Source: Tersicoccus sp. Bi-70 (GTDB lineage Bacteria > Actinomycetota > Actinomycetes > Actinomycetales > Micrococcaceae). Taken from it: DNA of 64,000 nucleotides. Position numbers and translations under genes: made by a program. The notes beneath the pieces were generated by a model. That model was not told where the DNA came from. It saw only the letters and a list, made by a program, of their open reading frames with translations, and made no database searches. Shown piece after piece: positions 28,533 through 37,817 of this stretch. The DNA is taken from NCBI RefSeq assembly GCF_001968825.1, contig NZ_MIEU01000010.1:372001-436000 (forward strand), given 5' to 3'. The first letter of the stretch is position 1. Every line of letters starts with the position of its first letter.

Positions 28533-29426
28533 TCAGTAGTTCTCGACGGCGGGCTGCTCGACCTTGGTCCCGGACTTGCCGAGGGTCGCGTCGTAGATCT
28601 TCGTCCAGGTGCTCTTGCCGTCCGTGAACATCTTGTTGACGAACGTCCGCAGGGCCTTGTCGCCCTTGGGCAGGCCCACGCCGTACTTCTCGGTGGAGAA
28701 CGGCTTACCCACGGTCTTGAGGTTGTCCGGGTCCTGGGCCGCGTAGCCCAGCAGGATCGCCTCGTCGGTGGTCACCGCGTCGGCCTGGCCGTTCTTCAGC
28801 GCGTCGACGCACTCCGAGTAGGTGCTGAACTCGGTGGTCTTGACCTGCTTGTACTTGTCCTTGATGTTCTGGATCGGCGTCGATCCGGTCACCGAGCAGG
28901 CGGTCTTGCCGTTCATGCCGTCGATGCCGGTGATGCTGCTGTCCTTCTTCACCAGCAGGCCCTGCCCGGTGACGAAGTACGGGCCCGCGAAGTCGACCTG
29001 CTTCTTGCGCTTGTCGGTGATCGAGTAGGTGCCGACGTACAGGTTGACGTCCCCGTTGGACAGGGCGCTCTCGCGCTGGGCCGACGGGATGGCCTTGAAC
29101 TCGATCTTGTCGGGCGAGATGCCGAGGGTGGAGGCGGTCCAGCGCGCGATCTCGACGTCGAAGCCGGAGCGCTCACCGGTGATGGCGTCCTTGAAACCGA
29201 GCTGCGGCTGGTCCTCCTTGACGCCGATGACGACCTTGCCGGCGGACTTGATCTTGTCGTAGGTCGGGCTGCCCGTGAGCGCGACGTTCGAGGCGACCGG
29301 GTAGGAGACGGCGGGGGACGCGGAGTCCCCGCCGGAGGCGCCGGGGCCGGAGCCGCCGCCACCGCAGGCGCTCAGCGCCAGTGCCGACGCGGCCATCGTG
29401 GCCAGCAGGGTTGCCTTGATTCGCAT
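28533..29426 (-). CDS. gluB: Glutamate/amino-acid ABC transporter substrate-binding lipoprotein GluB
   Basis: Periplasmic-type binding protein of 297 residues, anchored as a lipoprotein. The signal sequence has lipobox LSAC near residue 20, followed by a glycine/serine linker. The SBP_bac_3 fold is visible as GKVVIGVKEDQPQLGFKDA, GFDVEIARWTA, RESALSNGDVNLYVGTYS and the KTACSVTGSTPIQNIK hinge region. The start at ATG 29426 is chosen for the signal peptide (MRIKATLLA) and a GGAAAGG site upstream. It lies between gluA and gluC. Confidence 0.93.
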   Translation of the reverse strand: MRIKATLLATMAASALALSACGGGGSGPGASGGDSASPAVSYPVASNVALTGSPTYDKIKSAGKVVIGVKEDQPQLGFKDAITGERSGFDVEIARWTASTLGISPDKIEFKAIPSAQRESALSNGDVNLYVGTYSITDKRKKQVDFAGPYFVTGQGLLVKKDSSITGIDGMNGKTACSVTGSTPIQNIKDKYKQVKTTEFSTYSECVDALKNGQADAVTTDEAILLGYAAQDPDNLKTVGKPFSTEKYGVGLPKGDKALRTFVNKMFTDGKSTWTKIYDATLGKSGTKVEQPAVENY

Positions 29427-29555
29427 GGTTTTCCTTTCCTCATGGCGGCCGGTGCGGCTGCCTGCCGGGCGTGGCCCCATGGGTGCCCGGGATGGTGAAC
29501 GGTGATGACGAGGGTGCTGCGGCGAGGTCCCGGGAAGCCCGGTCCTCGGGGTCTC

Positions 29556-30341
29556 TCAGTGGGAGAGGATCTTGGACAGGAAGTCCTGGGCGCGGGTGCT
29601 CGTGGGGTTGGTGAAGAAGGTCTCGGGATCGGTGTCCTCGACGATCTCGCCGTCGGACATGAACACCACGCGATCCCCGGCGGTGCGGGCGAAGCCCATC
29701 TCGTGGGTGACCACGATCATCGTCATGCCGGCCTTGGCGAGCTCGACCATGACGTCGAGCACCTCCTTGACCATCTCGGGGTCCAGGGCCGAGGTCGGCT
29801 CGTCGAAGAGCATGACCTTGGGCTGCATCGCCAGGGCCCGCGCGATCGCGACGCGCTGCTGCTGGCCACCGGAGAGCTGAGCGGGCAGCTTGTCCGCCTG
29901 GGCGCCGACGCCCACCCGCTCCAGCAGCCGGCGTGCCTCCGCCTCGGCCTCGGCCTTCTTCACGCCCTTGACCTTGATGGGACCGAGGGTGATGTTCTCG
30001 AGGATCGTCTTGTGGGCGAAGAGGTTGAACGACTGGAACACCATGCCGACGTCGGCGCGCAGCGCGGCGAGGTCCTTGCCCTCGGCCGGCAGTGGCTTGC
30101 CGTCGATCTTGATCGTCCCGGACTGGATGGTCTCGAGGCGGTTGATGGTGCGGCATAGGGTCGACTTGCCGGAACCGGAGGGGCCGATCAGGATGACCAC
30201 CTGACCGGCGGGAATGTCCAGGTCGATGTGCTTGAGGGCCTGGAAGTCGCCGAAGTACTTGTCGACGCCGGCGACGGAGACGAGCGGCGTCGACGTGCGC
30301 GCGTCCGGGTCGGAGGTGTCGGGCCCGGGGTGAGATGCCAT
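29556..30341 (-). CDS. gluA: Glutamate/amino-acid ABC transporter ATPase GluA
   Basis: Cytoplasmic ATPase (261 residues) powering the importer. Walker A is GPSGSGKST (53-61), Q-loop FQSFNLF, signature LSGGQQQR, Walker [13 protein letters not shown] and the H-loop [10 protein letters not shown] 20-residue Asp/Pro/Thr-rich start precedes the domain. It is the first gene of gluABCD. The start codon lies just after an AT-rich block (TACATTCTTTACC on the minus strand), so the transcript may be nearly leaderless. Confidence 0.95.
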   Translation of the reverse strand: MASHPGPDTSDPDARTSTPLVSVAGVDKYFGDFQALKHIDLDIPAGQVVILIGPSGSGKSTLCRTINRLETIQSGTIKIDGKPLPAEGKDLAALRADVGMVFQSFNLFAHKTILENITLGPIKVKGVKKAEAEAEARRLLERVGVGAQADKLPAQLSGGQQQRVAIARALAMQPKVMLFDEPTSALDPEMVKEVLDVMVELAKAGMTMIVVTHEMGFARTAGDRVVFMSDGEIVEDTDPETFFTNPTSTRAQDFLSKILSH

Positions 30342-30457
30342 GGTAAAGAATGTAGCGGAACATGTGTGACCTGAGACGCAGCGACGCTTCCCCGCGGTTA
30401 CGCTCGCGTGAATTCGTGCTCGTGGCCGGGGGCCGTCGCGGTGGTTAGCCTGAACGG

Positions 30458-31264
30458 ATGAGTGCTGAGATGGAGCCCACCGGCGCCGACGGGCGCGCCG
30501 ACGACGAGCGGCGCCCGCGCCCGCACCGCCGGGGACCGCTGGTCCTGCGCACCGAGCCGGAGCCGCACGGCACCGCGGACGAGCACCTGCTGCAGAGCGG
30601 GGACGACGACGACTTCACCCACCAGGATCCGTGGCGCGTGCTGCGGATCCAGGGGGAGTTCGTGGAGGGGTTCGGGGCGCTCGCAGGCCTCGGCCCGGCG
30701 ATCAGCATGTTCGGCTCGGCCCGGGTACGGCCGGAGAGCCGGGAGTACCAGCTCGCCGAGCAGATCGCGTCCCGGCTCGCCCGCAGCGGCTTCGCCGTCA
30801 TCACGGGAGGCGGCCCCGGCACCATGGAGGCCGCCAACAAGGGCGCGTGCGAGGCCGGTGGCCGGTCGGTGGGCCTCGGCATCGAGCTGCCGTTCGAGCA
30901 GGGCCTGAACGCCTGGGTCGACCTGGGCGTGAACTTCCGGTACTTCTTCGCCCGCAAGACGATGTTCGTCAAGTACGCGCGCGGCTTCGTGGTGCTGCCC
31001 GGTGGCTTCGGCACCCTCGACGAACTGTTCGAGGCGCTCACGCTGGTGCAGACTCGCAAGGTGACCCGCTTCCCGGTCGTGCTCGTCGGCACCGCGTTCT
31101 GGGGCCCGCTGTGGGAGTGGGTCCGGACCACGCTGGTCGCCGAGGGCATGATCGCGGAGGAGGACCTGGACCTGGTCAGCCTCGTCGACGACCCCGACGA
31201 CGCGGTGGCCGCCGTCCTGCGCGACACCGACCCCCACGCGGACGGCGGTACCGTCAGCGCCTGA
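30458..31264 (+). CDS. LOG-family Rossmann-fold protein (cytokinin riboside 5'-monophosphate phosphoribohydrolase-like)
   Basis: A 268-residue protein of the TIGR00730/LOG family, which releases free base from nucleoside monophosphates. The diagnostic motif PGGFGTLDE is present, with [14 protein letters not shown] and the arginine-containing [13 protein letters not shown] charged, disordered N-terminal extension of about 60 residues precedes the fold, as in several actinobacterial homologues. It diverges from gluA across 116 bp. The bacterial role is uncertain; some actinobacterial LOG proteins make cytokinins. Confidence 0.9.
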   Translation: MSAEMEPTGADGRADDERRPRPHRRGPLVLRTEPEPHGTADEHLLQSGDDDDFTHQDPWRVLRIQGEFVEGFGALAGLGPAISMFGSARVRPESREYQLAEQIASRLARSGFAVITGGGPGTMEAANKGACEAGGRSVGLGIELPFEQGLNAWVDLGVNFRYFFARKTMFVKYARGFVVLPGGFGTLDELFEALTLVQTRKVTRFPVVLVGTAFWGPLWEWVRTTLVAEGMIAEEDLDLVSLVDDPDDAVAAVLRDTDPHADGGTVSA

Positions 31265-31288
31265 CGCCGCGGCGCACCGGCTGGCATC

Positions 31289-31846
31289 ATGGCGGGCATG
31301 GAACCGCAACGGCAGCGCAGGCCTGCGGAACCTCGAGTCACGAGCGCCACGAGCGCCACCCGCGCCACGAGTGCCGTTCTCGCCGAGGAGCGGCCCGCGC
31401 GGGACGAGCTGGCCCGGCTCTACAGCTCGGTCGGCTGGACCGCCTACACCCGTGACCTGGACCGGCTCGTGGCCGCGGTGGCCGGGTCGGCCTGCGTGCT
31501 GACGGCGCGGGAGCCCGGTACCGGTGCGCTGATCGGACTGGTCCGCACGGTCTCGGACGGGCACACGATCGTGTACGTCCAGGATCTGCTGGTGGACGCG
31601 GACCACCAGCGCGCCGGCGTCGGCCGTGCCCTGCTCGACGGGGTGCTCGACCGCAGCCGTCACGTCCGCCAGGTCGTGCTGACCACCGACGCGGAAGAGG
31701 GCCAGCGCGCGTTCTACGAGGCCGGCGGCTTCACCGAGGTGCACGACGTGACTCCCGGCCCCCTGCGGTCCTTCGTGCGGTTCGGTCGACCGGGCGACGC
31801 CGACGGACCCGATGACCGACCCGACAGCCGGCCCGCCGACGCGTGA
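31289..31846 (+). CDS. GNAT-family N-acetyltransferase
   Basis: A 185-residue acetyl-CoA-dependent transferase. After a 40-residue Ala/Thr/Arg-rich start it shows the GNAT core: YSSVGWTAY, the strand VYVQDLLVDADHQRAGVGRALLD with the acetyl-CoA-binding QRAGVGRA loop, then LTTDAEEGQRAFYEAGGF. The C-terminus is Asp/Pro-rich and overlaps the next open frame. ATG 31289 or 31298 could start translation. The substrate is unknown. Confidence 0.87.
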   Translation: MAGMEPQRQRRPAEPRVTSATSATRATSAVLAEERPARDELARLYSSVGWTAYTRDLDRLVAAVAGSACVLTAREPGTGALIGLVRTVSDGHTIVYVQDLLVDADHQRAGVGRALLDGVLDRSRHVRQVVLTTDAEEGQRAFYEAGGFTEVHDVTPGPLRSFVRFGRPGDADGPDDRPDSRPADA

Positions 31847-31877
31847 CGTCGCCCCGGGCACAGCCCGGTCTGGCACC

Positions 31878-32258
31878 ATGGGCAGGGTGAGCCTGCTCCT
31901 CGTCGTCCTCGCCCTGCTGGCGCTCGGCGCCGTCGCGCTCGTCGCCGTCGGACGGGTCCCCGGTGCGGCCGCGCGGCGCGGGGCGACGCTGCTCGGACTG
32001 GACGACCCGGACGGGGAGACGCTCGCGACCCCGGTGGCCACGGCGCCGCCGGTGCTCCTGGACACCACGGTGCCGGGGGAGCGGCTGGCGGAGCAGGTCG
32101 ACGGGGTGCGGTTCGCCCTCGGTCTGCGCGGGTACCGGATGGAACAGGTCGACGAGGTGCTCGACGTGCTCCGCGACGCCCTCGTGGTCCGCGACCAGCG
32201 GATCGCCGACCTCGAACGCGCGCTGTCCGCGAACGGACGGGACCGCGGCCGGGCGTGA
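31878..32258 (+). CDS. DivIVA-domain membrane protein
   Basis: A protein of about 126 residues with one N-terminal membrane helix (SLLLVVLALLALGAVALVAVG). After a linker comes a short DivIVA-like segment (VRFALGLRGYRMEQVDEVLDVLRDALV), the pattern of small actinobacterial proteins with a DivIVA-type motif. The start is uncertain: ATG 31878, GTG 31887 and ATG 31812 are all in frame and none has a strong ribosome site. Its last four bases overlap the start of the mannosyltransferase gene. A polar or division-site role is inference. Confidence 0.72.
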   Translation: MGRVSLLLVVLALLALGAVALVAVGRVPGAAARRGATLLGLDDPDGETLATPVATAPPVLLDTTVPGERLAEQVDGVRFALGLRGYRMEQVDEVLDVLRDALVVRDQRIADLERALSANGRDRGRA

Positions 32259-33610
32259 GCACCTCCGAACGCGACCGTCCCGGCGCCGCCGGCAGCACCC
32301 CGACCGACGCCGACGACCCGACGACCCGGCCGACGGTCCCGCCCCGCGCCTGGCCGCCGGCGCCGCAGACGCAGGCCGGGACCGCCGAGCCGGACGTCCG
32401 TCCCGGCCGAGCGGCGCAGCTCGCGGCCCGTGTCACCGGCCGGGCGACGGCGGTGCTTCGCCGCTGGCCCTCGTGGCTGCAGGTCGGCGTCGTCTACGCC
32501 CTGTCCCGGCTGGTGACCGCCGCCGTCTTCCTCGCCGTCGCCCGCCAGCAGGGGGAGAACCCGTGGGCGCCGGCGCAGCCGACGTACGGGCAGTTCATCG
32601 GCTTCTGGGACAGCGCCTGGTACCAGCGGATCTTCGACGCGGGGTACCCGTCCGCCATCCCGCGCAACGCGGACGGCACCGCCCAGGAGAACCCCTGGGC
32701 GTTCTACGCGCTGTTCCCGTTCCTCGTCCGCGGGCTCAGCTCCGTCACGGGCCTGGGCTGGGAGACGCTCGCCCCCGCCGTCGCGGTGCTCGCCGGTCTC
32801 GGGGCCGTCCTGATCATGTACCGGCTGTTCCGGCTCGTGGCCGGGCACGGCGACAGCCTCGCGGCCGTCACACTGGTCTGTCTGTTCCCCGTCTCGGCGG
32901 TGCTGCAGATCCCGTACGCGGAGTCGCTGCACCTGATGCTGCTCGCCGCGGCCCTCTATCTGCTGGCCCGGCACCGCTATCTCGCGGCCGCGCCCGTCGT
33001 GCTCGCCATGGGCCTGACGCGCCCCGCGGGGCTGCCCTTCGCCCTGCTGGTCGCCGTGCACCTGCTGCTGCGGTGGCGGGAGGCGGGCTTCCCCTGGGCC
33101 GAGCGGGTGCGGGGGATCGTGCTGCTGGCCGTGGCCATCGCCGCCGGCTGGGCCTGGCCCGTGATCGCGTGGCTGGTGACGGGCGAGGCGGCGGCCTACA
33201 CCGACACCGAGACCGTGTGGCGTGGCGGCGGCGGCCTGGTGCTCTTCGCGCCGTGGTTCGACACCGGGCAGTGGCTGTTCGGGCCGGTCTTCGGGCCCGT
33301 CGCGGTGATCCTGATCGGCGTCGTGGTCGTGCTGGCCCTGCTGAGCCGACCGGTCCGGCGGCTGGGCACCGACCTGCAGGGCTGGTGCCTGGCGTACGTC
33401 GCGTACCTCGCCGCGGTGCTGCACCCGCAGACCAGCACGTTCCGGTTGCTGCTGCCGCTGTTCCCCCTGGCGCTCGCGGCCGTCCTCGCCTCCCGTTCCC
33501 GCGCCTACCGGATCACCCTGGGGGTCGGGTTCCTCGCCCTGCAGATCGTCTGGGTGGCCTGGCTGTGGCGGTTCGCCACCCTGCCGGGCGGCGGTGACTA
33601 CCCGCCCTGA
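32255..33610 (+). CDS. PIG-V-type mannosyltransferase, multi-pass membrane protein
   Basis: A 451-residue integral membrane glycosyltransferase of the GPI mannosyltransferase 2 (PIG-V) superfamily. A 65-residue disordered cytoplasmic start precedes about nine helices. The key loop is FWDSAWYQRIFDAGYP, with the acidic residue expected of C-type glycosyltransferases; YALFPFLVRGLS and MGLTRPAGLPFALL are further family marks. It probably uses a polyprenyl-phosphate mannose donor to modify a cell-envelope glycan or protein, which is inference. The GTG start overlaps the DivIVA-like gene by 4 bases. Confidence 0.82.
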   Translation: MSTSERDRPGAAGSTPTDADDPTTRPTVPPRAWPPAPQTQAGTAEPDVRPGRAAQLAARVTGRATAVLRRWPSWLQVGVVYALSRLVTAAVFLAVARQQGENPWAPAQPTYGQFIGFWDSAWYQRIFDAGYPSAIPRNADGTAQENPWAFYALFPFLVRGLSSVTGLGWETLAPAVAVLAGLGAVLIMYRLFRLVAGHGDSLAAVTLVCLFPVSAVLQIPYAESLHLMLLAAALYLLARHRYLAAAPVVLAMGLTRPAGLPFALLVAVHLLLRWREAGFPWAERVRGIVLLAVAIAAGWAWPVIAWLVTGEAAAYTDTETVWRGGGGLVLFAPWFDTGQWLFGPVFGPVAVILIGVVVVLALLSRPVRRLGTDLQGWCLAYVAYLAAVLHPQTSTFRLLLPLFPLALAAVLASRSRAYRITLGVGFLALQIVWVAWLWRFATLPGGGDYPP

Positions 33611-33782
33611 CGAGCCCCTGCGCGGGCCTGCGGCGGCCGGCGCTCAGGAACGTGATTCGGACCACGGCGTCGATACTGGAATAATGGATCCGGTCAACCC
33701 GTGACGGCGCACACGCCCGCGGGACGTTGACCGCCCCGCCGGCATCCGCGCCGGCTCATTCGAGGGAAGGGACAGTACCCGC

Positions 33783-33959
33783 ATGGCGGCCATGAAACCG
33801 AGAACCGGTGACGGTCCGATGGAGGTTACCAAGGAAGGCCGCAGCTTGATCATGCGGGTTCCGCTGGAAGGCGGCGGCCGGCTCGTGGTGGAGCTGAACG
33901 CCGACGAGGCCTCGGAGCTGAAGGAATGCCTGGTCGGCGTCACCGAACAGGTGCGCTGA
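33783..33959 (+). CDS. DUF3117 small protein
   Basis: A 58-residue conserved actinobacterial protein (MAAMKPRTGDGPMEVTKEGR, then MRVPLEGGGRLVVELNADEA). Its short length, invariant start and standard position identify DUF3117. The ATG at 33783 follows GAGGGAAGG. A 172-bp upstream gap holds an AT-richer stretch (GATACTGGAATAATGGAT, about 33670-33690) that may contain its promoter. A perfect terminator hairpin follows 14 bases after the stop. The function is unknown. Confidence 0.93.
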   Translation: MAAMKPRTGDGPMEVTKEGRSLIMRVPLEGGGRLVVELNADEASELKECLVGVTEQVR

Positions 33960-33973
33960 CCCCTGTCATCGTC

Positions 33974-34008
33974 AGAGAACGCCCGGCGGATTCCGCCGGG
34001 CGTTCTCT
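33974..34008. terminator. 16-bp perfect stem-loop, bidirectional terminator
   Basis: AGAGAACGCCCGGCGG (33974-33989) pairs perfectly with CCGCCGGGCGTTCTCT (33993-34008) around a 3-base loop. It sits between two convergent genes (DUF3117 and the O-methyltransferase) and can serve both strands. Confidence 0.88.
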
Positions 34009-34036
34009 GCGTTCGGCCCGGAACAGGCGGGGTTCG

Positions 34037-34669
34037 TCAGCGGCGGACCGCGAGCAGCAGTCCGTCCCCGGTGGGCAGCAGCGCCGTCTGCAGCCGCTCG
34101 TCCTCCCGGAGGGTGCGCTCGATGCGGCGCATCACCGTCGTGATCTCGTCCCGCGCCGCGGGGTTGGCCACCTTGTCGTGGTTGAAGGCGTTGTTGACGA
34201 TGAGCAGGCCCGCGGGCTTGAGCAGCCGGGTCGCCTGGTCGACGTAGGTGGGCGCGGACGGCTTGTCCGCGTCGATGAACACGAGATCGTAGGCGCCGTC
34301 GGTGAGCCGGGGCAGTACCTGGGAGGCCCGGCCGGAGATGGTGCGGGTGCGGTTGGAAGCGACGCCGGCGTCGGCGAAGGACTCGCGCGCGGCCTTGAGG
34401 TGGTCGACGTCCACGTCGATCGTGGTCAGCACCGCGGTGGACGGCAGACCGGCGAGCAGGGCGACCCCGGAGACGCCGGCCCCGGTGCCCACCTCGACGA
34501 CGGTCTGCGCCTTCGACGTGGCGGCGAGGACGGTCAGCGCCGCGGCGACGCCGGTCGAGACCGCCGGCACCCCCAGCTCGTGGGACCGTTCGCGGGCCCG
34601 CAGCAGCACCTCGTCCTCGGTGGGCAGCTGCTCCGCGTAGGACCAGCTGGCCGACTTCTCCGCACTCAT
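34037..34669 (-). CDS. Class I SAM-dependent O-methyltransferase
   Basis: A 210-residue methyltransferase of the catechol/caffeoyl-CoA O-methyltransferase type. The SAM-binding motif is [16 protein letters not shown], the acidic loop is [12 protein letters not shown], and the metal/post-I motif is [11 protein letters not shown]. It diverges from sigE across 242 bp, the same placement as the methyltransferase gene beside sigE in mycobacteria (Rv1220c). No link to sigma-factor function is known. The substrate is unknown. Confidence 0.9.
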   Translation of the reverse strand: MSAEKSASWSYAEQLPTEDEVLLRARERSHELGVPAVSTGVAAALTVLAATSKAQTVVEVGTGAGVSGVALLAGLPSTAVLTTIDVDVDHLKAARESFADAGVASNRTRTISGRASQVLPRLTDGAYDLVFIDADKPSAPTYVDQATRLLKPAGLLIVNNAFNHDKVANPAARDEITTVMRRIERTLREDERLQTALLPTGDGLLLAVRR

Positions 34670-34911
34670 GCGCTCACTCTCTGGACGACCGGCATCGCCG
34701 CGCGGGCGCGCGGGTCCGCTTCAGCTTAGGGCATCGGCTCCCACGTGGACGGCGGCGCAGCGCACGCGAACACCGGGTCGATGCCCAGTCAACATCCAGC
34801 CTGATCCGGCACCATGGTGGGCACGGTCGGGGCTCTCGACGGCCCCGGACGAGTGCCGAGCGCGACCGGGCGCGGCACGGACGACGGGCAGGACGGAAGG
34901 GCGGATCGATC

Positions 34912-35538
34912 ATGACGACGATGTCGGCGCGCCCCTCCGAGGTCCCCGGGGCGATTGCTGCACCGATCGAGGCTGTGCCCGCGTTCGACGAGCTGGTGCG
35001 TGAGCACCGCCCCCGGGTGTACCGCCTCGCCTACCGGCTCTCCGGCAACCGGCAGGACGCCGAGGACCTCGTGCAGGAGACGTTCCTGCGGGTCTACCGC
35101 TCCCTGGACACCTTCCAGCCCGGCTCCCTGAGCGGCTGGATGCACCGCATCACCACCAATCTCTTCCTCGACTCCGCACGCCGGCGCTCCCGCGTCCGGT
35201 TCGAGGCCCTGGGGGACGACGGGGCGGAACGGCTCCCGTCCTCGGAGCCGGGCCCGGAGCGCAGCTTCGAGTTCAGCCACCTGGACCGGGACGTGCAGGC
35301 GGCGTTGAACCAGCTGAGCCCCTCGTTCCGCGCGGCCGTCGTGCTCAGCGACCTCGAGGGCTATTCGTACGACGAGGTCGCCGACGCCCTCGGACTCAAG
35401 CTCGGCACCGTGCGCTCCCGCATCCACCGCGGCCGCGCGAAGCTGCGGGTCGCACTGGCGCACCGGGATCCCGGTCACCGACCGTCCGCGCGGCCGGCCC
35501 TGGGCCTGTCGCGGATCGCGGGGGTCGGCCCGGCCTGA
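34912..35538 (+). CDS. sigE: ECF RNA polymerase sigma factor SigE
   Basis: Extracytoplasmic-function sigma factor, 208 residues. Region 2 is [21 protein letters not shown] with the core-binding [15 protein letters not shown]. Region 4 is [20 protein letters not shown] then [23 protein letters not shown], the -35-binding helix-turn-helix. Neighbours (O-methyltransferase, tatB, mrp) match the conserved sigE locus governing envelope stress. Its stop overlaps the next gene by one base. That next gene is not a normal zinc anti-sigma factor, so control may differ from the mycobacterial model. Confidence 0.94.
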   Translation: MTTMSARPSEVPGAIAAPIEAVPAFDELVREHRPRVYRLAYRLSGNRQDAEDLVQETFLRVYRSLDTFQPGSLSGWMHRITTNLFLDSARRRSRVRFEALGDDGAERLPSSEPGPERSFEFSHLDRDVQAALNQLSPSFRAAVVLSDLEGYSYDEVADALGLKLGTVRSRIHRGRAKLRVALAHRDPGHRPSARPALGLSRIAGVGPA

Positions 35539-36188
35539 TGAGATTCCTGCGCACCCTCGTCCTGCTCGGGTTGCTGGCCGGCGTCGTCGTGGTCGGCGCC
35601 GCCTGGTACCTCGGCGGCCAGCGATCCTCGGGAGCGGTGACCGGTGGACCCGTCGCCGGGATGGACGCGAGCCTGGCCGACGGCGGTAGCCGCCGCCTGA
35701 CCAGCGACGACGTCGACCATCTGCGCGCCGCGGGCTGGACCTGCCCGGACCTGAACACCGTGGGCTACTGGATCGAGTCGGCCGAACTCACCGAACGCGG
35801 TGGGGCCCCCGCCGTCGTCGCCGACCTCCGCAGCACCGCGCACACCGTGACCCTGGTCGAACAGCACCCGGGCAGCACCGCGTCGACGATGGTCGACGGC
35901 GCCACCGGGCGGACCGTGTCCACCGCCGCCTTCCGGCAGGTGAGCCGCAACGGCACCGAGCTCTGGGTGGCGCGGTCCGGGACGCCGGCAACGTCCGACG
36001 TCGTCTTCCGGGTCGCGGACGCCGTCTACTCCCTGCGCTCGGACACCTCGACCGCCGACGCCATGAAGGTGGCGTCCGTGATCGCCGCGGCGGACAAGGC
36101 GCAGGTCGACCGCTCCGCGCCTGCCGCCGGGGACGGGGTCCTGGACCGCGTGGCCCGTGTCCTCAGCCGCATGGCCGGGCAACCGTGA
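35538..36188 (+). CDS. Membrane-anchored extracytoplasmic protein in the anti-sigma position
   Basis: A 216-residue protein starting at an ATG overlapping the sigE stop by one base. Only about five residues precede the single membrane helix (FLRTLVLLGLLAGVVVVGAAWY), so almost all of it is outside. The domain has RLTSDDVDHLRAAGWTCPDL, then beta-strand patterns VVADLRSTAHTVTLVEQH and GTELWVARSG. No HxxxCxxC zinc motif occurs and no cytoplasmic sigma-binding domain is possible. It resembles the outer half of an anti-sigma factor or a RseB-like sensor. A role in SigE signalling is inferred from coupling alone. Confidence 0.75.
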   Translation: MRFLRTLVLLGLLAGVVVVGAAWYLGGQRSSGAVTGGPVAGMDASLADGGSRRLTSDDVDHLRAAGWTCPDLNTVGYWIESAELTERGGAPAVVADLRSTAHTVTLVEQHPGSTASTMVDGATGRTVSTAAFRQVSRNGTELWVARSGTPATSDVVFRVADAVYSLRSDTSTADAMKVASVIAAADKAQVDRSAPAAGDGVLDRVARVLSRMAGQP

Positions 36189-36236
36189 CGTCCCGGGCGC
36201 CCCGGAGCGTCACCGCGACCCGATAGGGTGTGAGCC

Positions 36237-36620
36237 GTGCTGGGTATCAATGGCTCCGAGTTCATCGTGCTCGCGATCCTCGCCATCCTCCTGCTCGGGC
36301 CCGAGCGGATCCCCGAGTACGCCTCCCAGCTGGCCCGCCTGACGCGCGAGATCAAGCGCGTCGCCACGGGCGCCCGGCAGCAGCTCAAGGACGAACTCGG
36401 CGACGACTTCGAGGACGTCGACTGGCGCAAGCTCGACCCCCGGCAGTACGACCCGCGACGGATCGTCCGCGAGGCCCTGTTCGACGACGAGACGACGGCC
36501 ACCAACGGAGTTCCCCGTCCCACCCCGGCCCCGGCGGTGCAGGCGTCCGTCCCGACCATCGCCACCCGGCCCGGCCTGGCGCCCGGTCAGCGCGCCCCCT
36601 GGGACATCGACGCCACCTGA
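36237..36620 (+). CDS. tatB: Twin-arginine translocase subunit TatB
   Basis: Sec-independent protein export subunit, 127 residues. The N-terminal helix (residues about 8-22) is followed by the TatA/B hinge GPERIPEYASQLARLTREI and an amphipathic helix. The charged tail with DLDPRQYDPRRI-like spacing (KLDPRQYDPRRIVREALF) is typical of actinobacterial TatB beside sigE. GTG 36237 is the start and gives the usual MLGINGSEF beginning. It lies 48 bp after the membrane protein gene and converges on mrp. Confidence 0.93.
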   Translation: MLGINGSEFIVLAILAILLLGPERIPEYASQLARLTREIKRVATGARQQLKDELGDDFEDVDWRKLDPRQYDPRRIVREALFDDETTATNGVPRPTPAPAVQASVPTIATRPGLAPGQRAPWDIDAT

Positions 36621-36677
36621 GGTTCTCGGTCGGGTCGACGCACCGACTGGACCGGCACTGTCACCGGATCGGCAGGA

Positions 36678-37817
36678 TCACCGCACCGAGAGCGGCAGCG
36701 GCCGGCCGGGCAGGTGCCGTCCCCGGCCCCGCAGGTCGTCCGCGATCCGCCGCAGCTCCGCCGCCGCCGGTGATCCCGGCTCCGTCAGCACCACGGGCGT
36801 GCCCGCGTCGCCGGCCCGCCGCAGCGACGGGTCCAGCGGGACGCTGCCCAGCAGCGGAACCCCATCGCTACCGGTTCCGTCCGCCGGCGCCGCGCTGAGC
36901 CGCTCGGCGAGTGTGGCACCACCGCCGGTGCCGAAGAGATCCAGCACGGTGCCGTCGGGCAGCGTCATGGGCCCCATGTTCTCGATCACCCCGGCCACCG
37001 TCTGCCCGGTCTGCCGGGCGAGCAGGCCCGCGCGTTCGGCGACGTCCGCGGCCGCGGACTGCGGTGTCGTCACCAGCAGCAGCTGGGCGGTCGGCAGCAG
37101 CTGCGCCACCGAGATCGCCATGTCGCCGGTGCCGGGCGGCAGGTCCAGCAGCAGCACGTCCAGGTCGCCGAAGTACACGTCGGTGAGGAACTGCTCCAGG
37201 GCCCGGTGCAGCATCGGCCCGCGCCAGGCGACGGCCTGGTTGCCGTCGACGAACATGCCGATGGAGATGACCTTCACGTCGTGGGCGACGGGCGGCAGGA
37301 TCATCTCGTCGACGCGCGTGGGGGAGCGGTCGATGCCCATCAGAGAGGGTACGGAGAAGCCGTGCACGTCGGCGTCGATGATGCCCACCCGCAGTCCGTC
37401 CGCCGCCAGCGCGGTCGCGAGGTTGACCGTGACGGAGGACTTGCCGACCCCGCCCTTGCCGCTCGCGACCGCGTAGACCCGGGTCAGGGAGGCGGCGTCG
37501 AACGGGTTGGCCCGGCCGCCGGAACGCAGGTCGTCCTTCAGCCGCTGCCGCTGGTCCGGGCTCATCACGCCGGTCACGACCTCGACAGCGTCGACGCCGG
37601 GCAGGTCGCCGACCGCGCCCTGAACGTCGTCCTCGATGGTCGAGCGCAGGGGACACCCGGCGATGGTGAGCAGGACGCGGACCGTCAGGCGGCCGTCGTC
37701 CAGGGCGACGTCCTCGACCATGCCGAGCTCGGTGATCGGGCGCCGCAGCTCGGGATCCTGCACCCGCGCCAGCACCGTCCACGCGTCCCGCAGGACCTCG
37801 TCGCGGGACGGGCTCAC
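36678..37817 (-). CDS. mrp: Mrp/ApbC family iron-sulphur cluster carrier ATPase
   Basis: P-loop ATPase of the Mrp/NBP35 family, 379 residues. The N-terminal MIP18-like domain (about 1-85) has IAGCPLRSTIEDDV. The deviant Walker A is SGKGGVGKSS (K121 and K126), then DADVHGFSVPSLMG and LLLDLPPGTGDMAIS. The CPxC cluster-bridging motif of proteobacterial ApbC is absent: the position reads ENMGPMTLPDGT, as in mycobacterial Mrp. It starts in a 4-base overlap with the DUF1003 gene, in an operon with the MgtE_N/CBS gene. Confidence 0.93.
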   Translation of the reverse strand: MSPSRDEVLRDAWTVLARVQDPELRRPITELGMVEDVALDDGRLTVRVLLTIAGCPLRSTIEDDVQGAVGDLPGVDAVEVVTGVMSPDQRQRLKDDLRSGGRANPFDAASLTRVYAVASGKGGVGKSSVTVNLATALAADGLRVGIIDADVHGFSVPSLMGIDRSPTRVDEMILPPVAHDVKVISIGMFVDGNQAVAWRGPMLHRALEQFLTDVYFGDLDVLLLDLPPGTGDMAISVAQLLPTAQLLLVTTPQSAAADVAERAGLLARQTGQTVAGVIENMGPMTLPDGTVLDLFGTGGGATLAERLSAAPADGTGSDGVPLLGSVPLDPSLRRAGDAGTPVVLTEPGSPAAAELRRIADDLRGRGRHLPGRPLPLSVR

